NCBI RefSeq assembly: GCF_002192695.1
Contig: NZ_MTLG01000052.1
Coordinates: forward strand, 248,001 to 312,000
DNA length: 64,000 nt
Source: Achromobacter xylosoxidans
GTDB taxonomy: Bacteria; Pseudomonadota; Gammaproteobacteria; Burkholderiales; Burkholderiaceae_B
Direction: 5' to 3'
In this document: one piece after another, positions 8,500 to 16,992 of the stretch
How positions within the stretch are numbered: position 1 is the stretch's first letter
Layout of the letters: each line of letters opens with the position of its first letter
Notes under the pieces: generated by a model
The model's input: the letters and a program-made list of their open reading frames with translations, nothing else
Told to the model about the DNA's origin: nothing
The model's database searches: none
Program-made: the position numbers and the translations under genes

Positions 8500-9339
8500 T
8501 TATTGTCCCTTGCGGTGCAGACGGGGGTTGAGCGCGTCGTTCAGGCCTTCGCCCACCAGGTTGATCGCCAGCACGGTCAGGAAGATGGCCAGCCCGGGGA
8601 ACAGGCACATCCACCACGCCAGGCGCAGCAGCGAGCGCGACGCGCCGACCATGTAGCCCCAGCTCATCAGGTTGGGATCGCCCAGGCCCAGGAAGCTGAT
8701 GGCGCTTTCCAGCAGGATGGCGTTGGCCACCATCAAAGAGGCCATCACGATCAGCGGCGACAGGCAGTTGGGCAGGATCTCGGCGATGACGATGCGCAGG
8801 TTCGACAGGCCCTGCACCCGCGCGGCCTCGACGAATTCACTGGACTTCACGCGCATGAATTCGGCCCGCGCCAGCCGCGCCACCGGCGGCCAGCTCACCA
8901 GCCCCACCGCGGCGATCACCGAGGCGAAGGAGGGCTGGAAGATGGCCACCAGCACGATGGCGAAGAAGAAACTGGGAATGGTCTGGAAGATCTCGGTCAG
9001 GCGCATCAGGATCTCGTCGCTGCGCCCGCCCAGGAAGCCGGCCGGGATGCCCACCGCCAGCCCGATCACCAGCGCCACGGCGGTGGCGACGCAGCCCACC
9101 AGCAGCGAGGCGCGCGCGCCGTGGACGATGCCGGAGGCGATGTCGCGTCCCAGCGAGTCCGAGCCCAGCCACACGCCGGACTCCTGCAGCGGCTTGAGAA
9201 AGGGCGCGACCGACGGGTCCCAGGGATTCTCCGGATAGAGGCCGTTGGCGCCCAGCGCCATCAGCACGATCAGGCACAGCACCAGCAGGCCCGCGACGGC
9301 GCCGATGTTCTTGGCATAGCGTTTGGACAGGCCTTTCAT
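8500..9339 (-). CDS. ABC transporter permease, DppC type
   Basis: A 279-residue inner-membrane permease of the dipeptide/oligopeptide/nickel class. It has an N-terminal membrane anchor, the periplasmic WLGSDSLGRDI motif typical of DppC, and the cytoplasmic coupling EAA loop (VEAARVQGLSNLRIVIAEILPN). Its start overlaps the stop of the DppB-type gene by four bases (ATGA), and the ATPase starts two bases after its stop, so the three proteins are translationally coupled. The transported ligand is unknown. Confidence 0.92.
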   Translation of the reverse strand: MKGLSKRYAKNIGAVAGLLVLCLIVLMALGANGLYPENPWDPSVAPFLKPLQESGVWLGSDSLGRDIASGIVHGARASLLVGCVATAVALVIGLAVGIPAGFLGGRSDEILMRLTEIFQTIPSFFFAIVLVAIFQPSFASVIAAVGLVSWPPVARLARAEFMRVKSSEFVEAARVQGLSNLRIVIAEILPNCLSPLIVMASLMVANAILLESAISFLGLGDPNLMSWGYMVGASRSLLRLAWWMCLFPGLAIFLTVLAINLVGEGLNDALNPRLHRKGQ

Positions 9340-10313
9340 GCAGCGCTCCGCATACGGGGATCGATCAGCAGGTACATCAGGTCGGTGATGAGGTTGAACG
9401 CCACCACCATCAGCGAGGTGCAGAAGAACACGCCCAGCAGCACCTGGTAGTCGCGCTGCATCAGCGCGTCGAACGCCAGGCGGCCGATGCCGGGCCAGGC
9501 GAACACCGTCTCCACCAGCACCGAGCCGCCGATCAGCTGCCCCGCCTGGATGCCGGCCAGGGTGATGACCGGCAGCACCGCGTTGCGCAGCTGGTGCACC
9601 CAGACCACGCGGGCGGGCGACAGGCCCTTGGCCCAGGCGGTCTTGACGAAGTCAGCGGTCTGCACCTCGTTCATGGAGGCGCGCGCCATGCGGGCATACA
9701 GCGCCAGGTTGAACGCCGCCAGCGTCAGCACTGGCAGCACCGCATGATGGGCGATGTCCAGGGCGCGCGCCAGGCCGCTCTTGCCGGAGCCCATGGCCTC
9801 CAGCCCGAAGGGCGGAAACCAGCCCAGCTGCACCGAGAACAGCAGCACCAGCATCAGCCCGACCCAGAAGATGGGCGTGGCGTAGAAGGCCAGCGATCCC
9901 GCCGTGATGGCGGAATCCTTCCAGGTGCCGCGGTATTTGCTTGCCAGCACGCCCAGCAGCACCCCGCCCAGCAGCGACAGCAGGAAGGCAGGAATGGCCA
10001 GCACCAGCGTGGCCGGCAGGCGGTCCGCGATCAGGTCCCATACCGGCTGCTGCTGGCGGTAGCTGAAGCCCAGGTTCAGCGTCGCCATCGAACCCAGGTA
10101 GCCGGCCAGCTGCACGGGCAGCGGCTTGTCCAGGTTGAACTCCTTGCGCAACTGGTCGATGTACTGCTGGTCGGAGGCGCCCGCTTCGCCGGCGAGGACG
10201 CTGACGGGATCGCCCGGCGCCATCCGCACCAGCATGAAGTTGATGACCGCCACGGCCAGCAGCACCGTGATGGACTTGATCAGGACGGACGCGACCGCCA
10301 GCAGGGGCTTCAT
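9336..10313 (-). CDS. ABC transporter permease, DppB type
   Basis: A 325-residue inner-membrane permease. The N-terminal transmembrane helix is followed by the family motif FMLVRMAPGDPVSVLAG, later helices, and the EAA loop with YARMARASMNEVQTADFVKTA and RNAVLPVITLAG. It pairs with the DppC-type protein downstream. The binding protein gene ends 13 bases upstream on the same strand. Confidence 0.92.
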   Translation of the reverse strand: MKPLLAVASVLIKSITVLLAVAVINFMLVRMAPGDPVSVLAGEAGASDQQYIDQLRKEFNLDKPLPVQLAGYLGSMATLNLGFSYRQQQPVWDLIADRLPATLVLAIPAFLLSLLGGVLLGVLASKYRGTWKDSAITAGSLAFYATPIFWVGLMLVLLFSVQLGWFPPFGLEAMGSGKSGLARALDIAHHAVLPVLTLAAFNLALYARMARASMNEVQTADFVKTAWAKGLSPARVVWVHQLRNAVLPVITLAGIQAGQLIGGSVLVETVFAWPGIGRLAFDALMQRDYQVLLGVFFCTSLMVVAFNLITDLMYLLIDPRMRSAA

Positions 10314-10326
10314 GGCCTGCCTCTCC

Positions 10327-11922
10327 TCACTTCTGGATGTAGGTGGTGGCGAAGGTCTCGGCGACGCCGATGGCCGAAGTCGTCACGTTCTTGACCGACT
10401 TGCTGGTGATGGTCGGGAACGACAGCTCCACCAGCCAGGCCGAGGGCGCGTCCTGCGCCAGCGTGGTGGCCGCCTGCGTGTAGAGCTGCTGGCGCTTCTG
10501 CTTGTCGGTTTCGAGCGAGGCGCTGGTGAACACCTTGTCCAGTTCGGGATTGGTGTAGCCGGAGATGTTGGTGCCGTAGACGCCCTGGCGGATATTGTCC
10601 GAACGGTAGCTGCGGTCCACGCCCAGCGCGGGGTCCGAGTACTGGTACAGGTAGGTGACCGTCATGTCGAAGTCCCAGTTGGCGTAGCGGCGCGCCCAGT
10701 TGCCGGCGTCCGTGCTTTCCAGCACCACGTCGATGCCGACCTTGGCCAAGGAATTCTTCACGTACTCGGACACCTTGTTCCAGGTGTCGCCGTAGGGCAG
10801 GCCGAGCAGCCGCAGCGATACGCGCTTGCCGTTGGCGTCGGGCTTGAGGCCCATTTCATCGAGCAGGGCTATGGCCTTTTTCGGGTCGTACTTGTATTGC
10901 GGGATGTTGGCGTCGTAGAAACTCGTGACCGACGAGATCGGGCCGGTGGCGGGCCGCGCGGCGCCAAAGAAGATGCGCTTGGCGATGAAGTCGCGGTCGA
11001 TCGCGTACTGGATCGCCTGACGGAAGCGCTTGTCGTCCAGCGGCTTGACGCGGTGGTTCAGTTCGATCCACGACAGCGGGCCGGCGAACTCATAGCCCTT
11101 GGTGGTGACTTCCAGCGCGGGGTTGGCCTTGATCTGCGGCAGGAAGGCGAAGTCGATGTCGCCGAAGCTGGCGACCTGCACCGAACCGTTTTCCAGCGCC
11201 AGCAGGCGCGACGCGGAGTCCGGGATGACCTGGAAGTAGACGTTGTCCAGATAGGGCAGGCCAGCCTGCCAGTAGCTCTCGTTGCGCACCAGTTGCACAT
11301 ACTGGCCGCGCTTCCATTCCTTGAACTTGAAGGGGCCCGTGCCGATCGGCGTCTGGTTGGCGGGGTTGTTGCGGAAGTCCGTGCCCTTGTACAGATGGGC
11401 GGGCATGATGGGCGCGCTGGAAACTTCGAAGGCGTTGAGGAAGGGCGCGTAAGGCTGTTTCAGCGTGATCTTTACCGTATTCGCGTCGGGCGTCTCGATG
11501 CTGGCCACGTGCGACAGATTGCCGCGTGCGCGCGGGTGGGTCTGCGGCAGGTAGTCCTGCAGCGAGAAGCGCACGTCTTCGGCGGTGAAGGGCTTGCCGT
11601 CGTGCCAGGTCACGCCTTGCTGCAGGTGGAAGGTGTAGACCAGGCCGTCGGGGGAAATCTCCCACGATTTCGCCAGCGACGGCTTGGCCGTCAGATCGAA
11701 GTCATAAGTCAGCAGGCCCTCGTAGATCTTGCCTGCCGCGATCTGCGTGGGCGTCTGCTGGTTCAGGCCGTAGATCAGCGTGGGCGGTTCGGGATTCAGG
11801 ATCACGTTCAAGGTGCCGCCGCGGGTCTGCGCATGGGCGCCGGATGCCGCCGAGGCCAGGAGCGCGGCGCCCAGGGCGAGCTGGCCGAGCATCGATTTCA
11901 TCTTGGGTGGAAGCTGCTTCAT
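10327..11922 (-). CDS. ABC transporter family-5 substrate-binding protein (DppA-like)
   Basis: A 531-residue periplasmic binding protein with a signal peptide (KMKSMLGQLALGAALLASAA, cleavage near GAHA-Q). It carries the family-5 core: IYEGLLTYD, LAKSWEISPDGLVYTFHLQ, WHDGKPFTAEDV and GTGPFKFKEWKRG. Such proteins bind peptides, opines, glutathione or other medium-size ligands. It heads the transporter part of the operon and follows the aminotransferase gene by 52 bases. With a kinase and phospho-lyase pair upstream, an amino-acid-containing ligand such as a modified lysine derivative is plausible, but this is inference. Confidence 0.9.
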   Translation of the reverse strand: MKQLPPKMKSMLGQLALGAALLASAASGAHAQTRGGTLNVILNPEPPTLIYGLNQQTPTQIAAGKIYEGLLTYDFDLTAKPSLAKSWEISPDGLVYTFHLQQGVTWHDGKPFTAEDVRFSLQDYLPQTHPRARGNLSHVASIETPDANTVKITLKQPYAPFLNAFEVSSAPIMPAHLYKGTDFRNNPANQTPIGTGPFKFKEWKRGQYVQLVRNESYWQAGLPYLDNVYFQVIPDSASRLLALENGSVQVASFGDIDFAFLPQIKANPALEVTTKGYEFAGPLSWIELNHRVKPLDDKRFRQAIQYAIDRDFIAKRIFFGAARPATGPISSVTSFYDANIPQYKYDPKKAIALLDEMGLKPDANGKRVSLRLLGLPYGDTWNKVSEYVKNSLAKVGIDVVLESTDAGNWARRYANWDFDMTVTYLYQYSDPALGVDRSYRSDNIRQGVYGTNISGYTNPELDKVFTSASLETDKQKRQQLYTQAATTLAQDAPSAWLVELSFPTITSKSVKNVTTSAIGVAETFATTYIQK

Positions 11923-11974
11923 TTTCTTTTTTCCTTTCTGTGGCGTGGAGACTGCGAGTGGGCGGCCCGATGCG

Positions 11975-13267
11975 TCAGGGCCGCGCGGCGGCGCATTGCT
12001 GTTCCAGGGCCTGCAATAGCAGGTCCGCGTGGGCCTTCTGGAAAGTGAGGGGAGGGCGGATCTTCAGTACGTTGGCCTGCGGACCGCTGGCGCCGATCAG
12101 CACGCCGGCATGGCGCAGCCCGTTGACCAGGGCCGCCGCGATGGCTGGCGCGGGCTCGGCGGGGCGGCGCCCGTCCACCAGTTCCACGCCCCAGTACAGG
12201 CCGCGGCCGCGCACGTCGCCGATGATGGGATGGGCCGCGGCCAGGCGGCGCAGGCCGGCCTCCAGGTAGGCGCCGACCTCGGCCACGCGGTTGGGCGCGT
12301 CCATGGCTTGCAGCGCGTCCAGCACCGCCAGCCCGACCGCGGCGGATACCGTGTTGCCGCCGAAGGTATTGAAATAGCGGCACTTGCGGCCGAATTCCTC
12401 GACCAGGTCCGAGCGCAGCACCAGCGCGCCGATGGGATGGCCGTTGCCCATGGGCTTGCCCAGCGACACCATGTCGGGCAGCACGCCGTCGCGCTGGAAG
12501 GCCCACCAGGTCCGCCCGGCGCGGGCCAGGCCGCCCTGGACTTCATCGGCGATGAACAGCCCGCCGCGTTGCCGGATGGCGGACGCGGCCAGCGCCAGCG
12601 CCTGGTTCGACTCGGTGTGGATGCCGTCGCTGGCGAAGACGGTGTCGACCATCAGCGCGGCCGCGGGCGTGCCGGCCTGGGCCAGTTCGTCGGCGGCGGC
12701 TTGCACCGCTTCGGCAAAGCGCGAGGCGGCCTGCGCCGGATCGCCCCGGTAGCTGTCGGGCGGCGGCACCGTGCGCACGTGGCTGGCCACGGGTCGCAGC
12801 GAAGGCGACATGTCGGCCAGCGACCGCGTCACGCCGTGATAGGCGTTGCGGGTGACGATGAAGCCCGTGCGGCCGGTGGCCTCGATTGCCACGCGCAGCG
12901 CCAGGTCGTTGGCTTCGCTGCCGGTGCAGGTGAACATGGCGTTGTCCAGGCCGGCCGGGAACAGCGCCAGCAGCCGTTCCGCGTACTCCACCACGCCTTC
13001 GTGCAGATAGCGGGTGTGCGTGTTCAGCACCGCCGCCTGGCGGGCCAGCGCCTCCACCACTGCGGGATGGGCATGGCCGACCACGGGCACGTTGTTGTAG
13101 GCGTCCAGGTAGCGCTTGCCCTGCGCGTCTTCCAGCCAGACGTCTTCGCCGCGCACGGGGTGCACGGGCTCGTCGTAGAACAGCCGGTAAGCCGCGCCCA
13201 GCGCGCGGCGGCGGCGCGCAAGCAGGTCGCCGGATGCAGGGGGGGAGGCGGGAAGATCCTGGGACAT
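11975..13267 (-). CDS. Class III PLP aminotransferase fold; AGXT2L-type phospho-lyase candidate
   Basis: A 430-residue fold-type I PLP enzyme. The cofactor Asp is in DEVQGG (241-246) and the Schiff-base lysine is Lys271 in SLGKPMGNGHP, a phrase characteristic of the AGXT2/AGXT2L subgroup. The N-terminal part has YLDAYNNVPVVGHAHP. AGXT2L enzymes use PLP to eliminate phosphate and ammonia from O-phosphorylated amino alcohols (ethanolamine phosphate, 5-phosphohydroxylysine). The gene directly follows an APH-type kinase (16 bases apart), the partner expected for such a lyase. An ordinary beta-alanine/omega-amino acid transaminase remains possible. Confidence 0.8.
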   Translation of the reverse strand: MSQDLPASPPASGDLLARRRRALGAAYRLFYDEPVHPVRGEDVWLEDAQGKRYLDAYNNVPVVGHAHPAVVEALARQAAVLNTHTRYLHEGVVEYAERLLALFPAGLDNAMFTCTGSEANDLALRVAIEATGRTGFIVTRNAYHGVTRSLADMSPSLRPVASHVRTVPPPDSYRGDPAQAASRFAEAVQAAADELAQAGTPAAALMVDTVFASDGIHTESNQALALAASAIRQRGGLFIADEVQGGLARAGRTWWAFQRDGVLPDMVSLGKPMGNGHPIGALVLRSDLVEEFGRKCRYFNTFGGNTVSAAVGLAVLDALQAMDAPNRVAEVGAYLEAGLRRLAAAHPIIGDVRGRGLYWGVELVDGRRPAEPAPAIAAALVNGLRHAGVLIGASGPQANVLKIRPPLTFQKAHADLLLQALEQQCAAARP

Positions 13268-13283
13268 GGCGGTATCCGTGAGG

Positions 13284-14399
13284 TCAATGGGATGCGGAAG
13301 CGGCGGCGCGCGGATCGCGTCCGTCCTTCCAGGGGCCGATCAGGGCGTCGAACAGGCGCGTGGCGGCGGCGTGGCTGCGCAGGATGTAGTCGCGGTTGCC
13401 GGGGAACTGCCGCGCGCGCCAGGCGGTGATGACCATGCGCTGCGCCAGCCGCGCCAGCACCAGGTCCAGCGTCAGCGCGCGTTCTTGCGGGCTCAGCGCC
13501 AGCACCGAAGCGTAGCCGTCGAGCATGCAGTCCAGCACGCGCATCGGCGTGTCGGTCTGGGTCATCTGGTAGGAGGCCGCGATGGCGATTTCGGCGATGC
13601 GCGGCGCCTGCACCATGTCGCCGAAATCGAGCACGCCGGCTACCGCCAGGCCGCTGGCGTCGGTCAGCAGGTTGCTGGCCGACAGGTCGTTGTGGATGAT
13701 CTGCTGCGGCAGCCCTTGCAGTTGCGGCGCCGTATGGCTGGCGTACAGATCCAGGAAGCCGGCGAGCAGGCGGCGGTGTCCGGCGTCCTCGACCGCTTCG
13801 AGCAGCGGGCGCATCGAAGGCGCTTCGCACACGTTCCAGAGAAACTGGCGCCCCGCGGCCGGATGCGAGAAATCCGCCAGCGCCGCGTCGAGTTCGCCGG
13901 CCGCGCGGCCCAGGGCGGTCCAGGCCGCGGGTTCCGCGCGCAGCGCCGAACCGGGCTCGCCTTCCAGGAAGCTGTAGGCGCGCACCCTGACTGCCGCCAC
14001 GTTTGCGCCAGGCGGCTGGTGCGAGAGCCAGTCGGCTCCGTCCAGGCCCTGGGGCGCGAGGTGAGCCGGCACCGGCACGGCGCAGCGGCCCTCCAGATGG
14101 CGCAGCACGGCGATCTGCATCTCCGTCTCCGCAACGCTCTCGGCGGCATTGATGAACTTCAGCGTCAGCGACGAGGCGTTGCCGCGGCGCGCGCGGAAAT
14201 TGCGGTCGCGCTCGCCGGCCAGCGGCTGGCAATCGGCGGCGCCATACCAGGCCCGGGCCACGGTGGCCGCGTCTTCCAGGGTCACGGCGGGCGGTGAGGT
14301 GGTCAGCAGGGCTTCGGTGAGCGCGGCGGATTCAACGGTACGCAGAGGGTGGGCCGACACGTTGTTGGGCGGGATCAGTAGTTCAAGATGATGCATCAT
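13284..14399 (-). CDS. APH-fold phosphotransferase, hydroxylysine kinase-like candidate
   Basis: A 371-residue aminoglycoside/choline kinase-fold protein. The catalytic loop is IIHNDLSASNLL (HND-x4-N) and the metal site is VLDFGDM. Paired genes for an APH-fold kinase and an AGXT2L-type phospho-lyase match the 5-hydroxylysine kinase plus phosphohydroxylysine lyase pathway; homoserine or ethanolamine kinases are alternatives. The annotated start ATG-ATG-CAT-CAT coincides exactly with a 12-bp palindrome that recurs upstream of the divergent GntR gene. The true start may therefore lie slightly further in; no strong ribosome site precedes the first ATG. Confidence 0.75.
   Translation of the reverse strand: MMHHLELLIPPNNVSAHPLRTVESAALTEALLTTSPPAVTLEDAATVARAWYGAADCQPLAGERDRNFRARRGNASSLTLKFINAAESVAETEMQIAVLRHLEGRCAVPVPAHLAPQGLDGADWLSHQPPGANVAAVRVRAYSFLEGEPGSALRAEPAAWTALGRAAGELDAALADFSHPAAGRQFLWNVCEAPSMRPLLEAVEDAGHRRLLAGFLDLYASHTAPQLQGLPQQIIHNDLSASNLLTDASGLAVAGVLDFGDMVQAPRIAEIAIAASYQMTQTDTPMRVLDCMLDGYASVLALSPQERALTLDLVLARLAQRMVITAWRARQFPGNRDYILRSHAAATRLFDALIGPWKDGRDPRAAASASH
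14388..14399. promoter_or_regulatory. Palindrome ATGATGCATCAT, copy 1 (probable GntR/FCD operator)
   Basis: A perfect 12-bp palindrome at the 5' end of the kinase gene. It is identical to the copy at 14605-14616 on the other side of the intergenic region. A half-site TGATGCA adjoins it. Sharing by the two sides of a divergent regulator/operon pair suggests binding by the FCD regulator at 14715. Confidence 0.6.
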
Positions 14400-14714
14400 G
14401 CATCAAGTGCAGAAAGCACCGAATCAGTGATTACCCGAGCAGGCGAGTCGCCAGATATCGCCTCTGGTTTTTATATAATCATTAATAATCAATAGGTTGA
14501 TGCTATTTTCCGACGCTGATCCATATCAGAAAAACAAGAATATCCTACTGATGCCAGCTGCCTTGAGAATTTAACTAGGCTCCCGGAAGGGTTTTTACTT
14601 GATTATGATGCATCATATTGAAATTCGTCCGAAACTGCGGGTGCGCCCTCAAGCGGCCTGCGGACCTTTGTCGTATCGTCTTCATCCCTGCCACGCGCCC
14701 TTCCTCCAACAACA
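14400..14714. other. Divergent intergenic region (315 bp) between kinase and GntR genes
   Basis: There is no gene here. The stretch is AT-rich compared with its surroundings, especially 14468-14500, and contains TATAAT at 14474-14479 on the plus strand without a clear -35 partner. It is flanked by two copies of the ATGATGCATCAT palindrome. It must hold the promoters of both the minus-strand operon and the GntR gene. Confidence 0.7.
14605..14616. promoter_or_regulatory. Palindrome ATGATGCATCAT, copy 2 (probable GntR/FCD operator)
   Basis: An exact second copy of the 12-bp palindrome, about 100 bases upstream of the GntR/FCD start codon. It fits autoregulation together with control of the divergent transporter/kinase operon. 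Confidence 0.6.
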
Positions 14715-15410
14715 ATGACGCAGACCCCCGACACGCAGACCGCCGCCGCCTTCTCCCAGCTGGAACACGGAAACCTGGGGGCGCTCGTCTATGAGCGGCT
14801 GGCGCAGGCGTTGATGGAAGGGAGGCTGCGGCCGGGCGACCGGTTGCGTATCCGGGAACTGGCGGAAAGCATGGGTGTCAGCGTCACGCCGGTGCGCGAC
14901 GCGATCCTGCGCCTGGTGCAGGACGGCGCGCTGGTCATGCGCAGCGCGCGCGATATCCGGGTCTACGAGGTCAGTACGGCCGAGTACCTGGAGATCCGTG
15001 ACATCCGGCTGGAGCTGGAAGGTATGGCGGCGGCCAGGGCCGCGCAGCACGCCACGCCCGAGGACATCGCGCGGCTGGAAGCGATGGTGCAGGCCAACGA
15101 GGACGCGCTCAAGGCCCAGGACATCCGCACGGCGGTGGGCCTGAACCAGCGATTCCATTTCGAGTACTGCAAGATCGCCCGCATGCCGACCATGCTGGAG
15201 ATCCTGCAGCGCCTGTGGCTGAAGATGGGGCCGCTGATCGCGCAGATCTACGCGGAAGGCGGGCGCGACATGATCGACGGCCACTACCCGCTGATGGCGG
15301 CGATCCGCAACAAGGATCCGCAGGCCGCCCGCATCGCCATGCAGACCGACATCCTGTCGGGCGGCCAGCCCATCCTGGACTACAAGCTGCGGCAGGCGGA
15401 AACGCGCTAG
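14715..15410 (+). CDS. GntR-family transcriptional regulator, FCD subfamily
   Basis: A 231-residue regulator. Residues 15-80 form the winged helix-turn-helix (ALMEGRLRPGDRLRIRELAE, MGVSVTPVRDAILRL). The remainder is the all-helical FCD domain, with the metal/effector-binding His and Asp residues spread over ILEIRDIRLELEG, FHFEYCKIA and the late GHYPLMAAI segment. It is divergent from the 9-kb kinase/ABC/HDAC operon and is its likely repressor, using the repeated ATGATGCATCAT palindrome. The stop codon overlaps that of the convergent SDR gene by four bases (CTAG). Confidence 0.92.
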   Translation: MTQTPDTQTAAAFSQLEHGNLGALVYERLAQALMEGRLRPGDRLRIRELAESMGVSVTPVRDAILRLVQDGALVMRSARDIRVYEVSTAEYLEIRDIRLELEGMAAARAAQHATPEDIARLEAMVQANEDALKAQDIRTAVGLNQRFHFEYCKIARMPTMLEILQRLWLKMGPLIAQIYAEGGRDMIDGHYPLMAAIRNKDPQAARIAMQTDILSGGQPILDYKLRQAETR

Positions 15411-16198
15411 ACGGGCGGCAAGCCCCCGTAGGGCGCCCACCCTGATCCGGCGATGACGCCGCCGTCGCAAGGAATGGTGGCGCCGGTGATGACCGCGGCC
15501 GCGGGCGAGAGCAGGAAGAACACGACCTCCGCGATCTCGCGCGGCTGCATCAGGCGTCCCAGCGGCGTGGCGTTCAGGATCGGCGTCATGTCGCGCTCCC
15601 CCTGCCGTTCCTTGGGCTTGAGGAAGGGCGTGTCGGTCCAGCCGGGCGCGATGGCATTGACCCGCAAGCCGCGGCGCGCCCAGTGCACCGCAAGCGCTTC
15701 GGTCAGATTCACCACGGCGGCCTTGGCGGGACCGTAGGCCAGCACCGGGCCGGGGCGGAACGACAGCACGGACGCCACATTGACGACCGCTCCGCGCCCG
15801 CGTTCCGCCATCGCGCTGCCGAACACGCGGCAGGCGATGTAGGTGCCTTTCAGGTGGGAATCCACCACCCGGGCCCAGGCCTCCACGGGATAGTCTTCGA
15901 TGGCGGTGGGAACCTGGGCGATGCCGGCGCAGTTCACCAGCCCGGTGGCCGCGGGCAGGAGGGTGGCAAGCCGTTCCTGAGTGGCCCGCAGTCCGGCTTC
16001 ATCCAGCACATCGCCCGGGGCGGCCACGGCGCGAGGTCCCAGTTCGCGCGCCAGCGTGTGCGCGGCTTCCTGGTTGAGGTCCAGGATCGCGGCATGGCCG
16101 CCCGCTTCGATCACCCGCCTGCATACCGCCGCGCCGATGCCGCTGGCGCCGCCCGTGACGATGACCGACAGGGTCGAGTCCGATGTTGCGTGGTCCAT
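15407..16198 (-). CDS. SDR-family oxidoreductase
   Basis: A 263-residue classical SDR: cofactor motif VTGGASGIGAAV, VNCAGIA, catalytic Ser in VASVLSF, and YGPAK (Tyr/Lys). It is the last gene of the LacI-led minus-strand operon, and its start overlaps the stop of the upstream permease gene (TGATG). Its place beside sulfonate-type permeases and a YihU-like dehydrogenase suggests oxidation of a hydroxyl group on the imported compound. The substrate itself cannot be named. Confidence 0.87.
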   Translation of the reverse strand: MDHATSDSTLSVIVTGGASGIGAAVCRRVIEAGGHAAILDLNQEAAHTLARELGPRAVAAPGDVLDEAGLRATQERLATLLPAATGLVNCAGIAQVPTAIEDYPVEAWARVVDSHLKGTYIACRVFGSAMAERGRGAVVNVASVLSFRPGPVLAYGPAKAAVVNLTEALAVHWARRGLRVNAIAPGWTDTPFLKPKERQGERDMTPILNATPLGRLMQPREIAEVVFFLLSPAAAVITGATIPCDGGVIAGSGWAPYGGLPPV

Positions 16199-16992
16199 CA
16201 GCGTCCCCAGCGCGCCTTCAGGCGCTGTTCAAACATGCGTAGCGCAACGTCGATGCAGATGCCGACGATGCCGATGGCGATCATGCCGGCCATGACGATA
16301 TTGGTGGCGACGTTGAGCTGCCCCTGCACCATCATGTAGCCGATGCCGTTGCCCACCACGATCAGTTCCGCGCCCACCAGCGATTGCCAGCCGATGCCGG
16401 CGCTGACGCGCAGGCCGGCCAGGATGGAGGGAAGCGAGGCCGGCAGCAGCACTTCGGCCACGATGCGCGGGCCGCTGGCGCCCAGCGTGCGCGAGGCTTC
16501 CAGCAGCCGCGTGTCGACGAACTTGGCGCCGCGGTAGGCGCTGATCAGGCAGGGCGGAAAGGCGCCGGCGAATATGATCAGGGTGGGGCCGCCGATGCCG
16601 GTGCCGAACCACAGCCCGGCGAACGGCACCCAGGCGATGGGCGCCACGAAGCGCAGCGCATCGAAGAACGGACTGACCACGTCGTCCAGCCAGCGGTACC
16701 AGCCCATCAGCAAGCCCAGCGGTATGCCTACCGCCGCGGCCAGCAGGAAGCCGCAGGCGAAGCGGTAGAGGCTGGCGCCCAGGTGCGTCCAGAGCGTGGC
16801 GCCGGAATAGGGTTCGCTGCTGTACTGCGCGATGGTCTGCAGCACGGTCAGCGGGCCGGGCAGGTAGTTGGCCGGGAAGACGCCCGCCACGCTCAACAGA
16901 TGCCAGGCCAGGAAGAAGCCGGCCAGCCCCAGGCAGGACAAGCCGAAGGTGAAGGCGGGCGGGTCGCCCGAGGCGCGTGTCAGCGTAGCCAT
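16198..16992 (-). CDS. TauC/SsuC-type ABC transporter permease (second of pair A)
   Basis: A 264-residue inner-membrane permease of the nitrate/sulfonate/taurine class. Recognisable segments are LPGPLTVLQTIAQ, GIPLGLLMGWYRWLD, PIAWVPFAGLWFG and the EAA loop LLEASRTLGASGPRIVAEVLLPASLP. I start it at ATG 16990-16992, preceded by GAGGG, which overlaps the end of the preceding permease by 13 bases. It is the clear paralogue of the permease at 25071-25889, which has the same 13-base overlap with its own partner. No ATPase gene lies in this operon; the one at 27077 probably serves both pairs. Confidence 0.9.
   Translation of the reverse strand: MATLTRASGDPPAFTFGLSCLGLAGFFLAWHLLSVAGVFPANYLPGPLTVLQTIAQYSSEPYSGATLWTHLGASLYRFACGFLLAAAVGIPLGLLMGWYRWLDDVVSPFFDALRFVAPIAWVPFAGLWFGTGIGGPTLIIFAGAFPPCLISAYRGAKFVDTRLLEASRTLGASGPRIVAEVLLPASLPSILAGLRVSAGIGWQSLVGAELIVVGNGIGYMMVQGQLNVATNIVMAGMIAIGIVGICIDVALRMFEQRLKARWGR

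Noticed and set aside
15407..15410. Shared CTAG at overlapping convergent stop codons (also at 5056-5059) as a possible regulatory element
   Set aside because: Both are simply two opposite TAG stops using the same four bases. There is no further symmetry around them.
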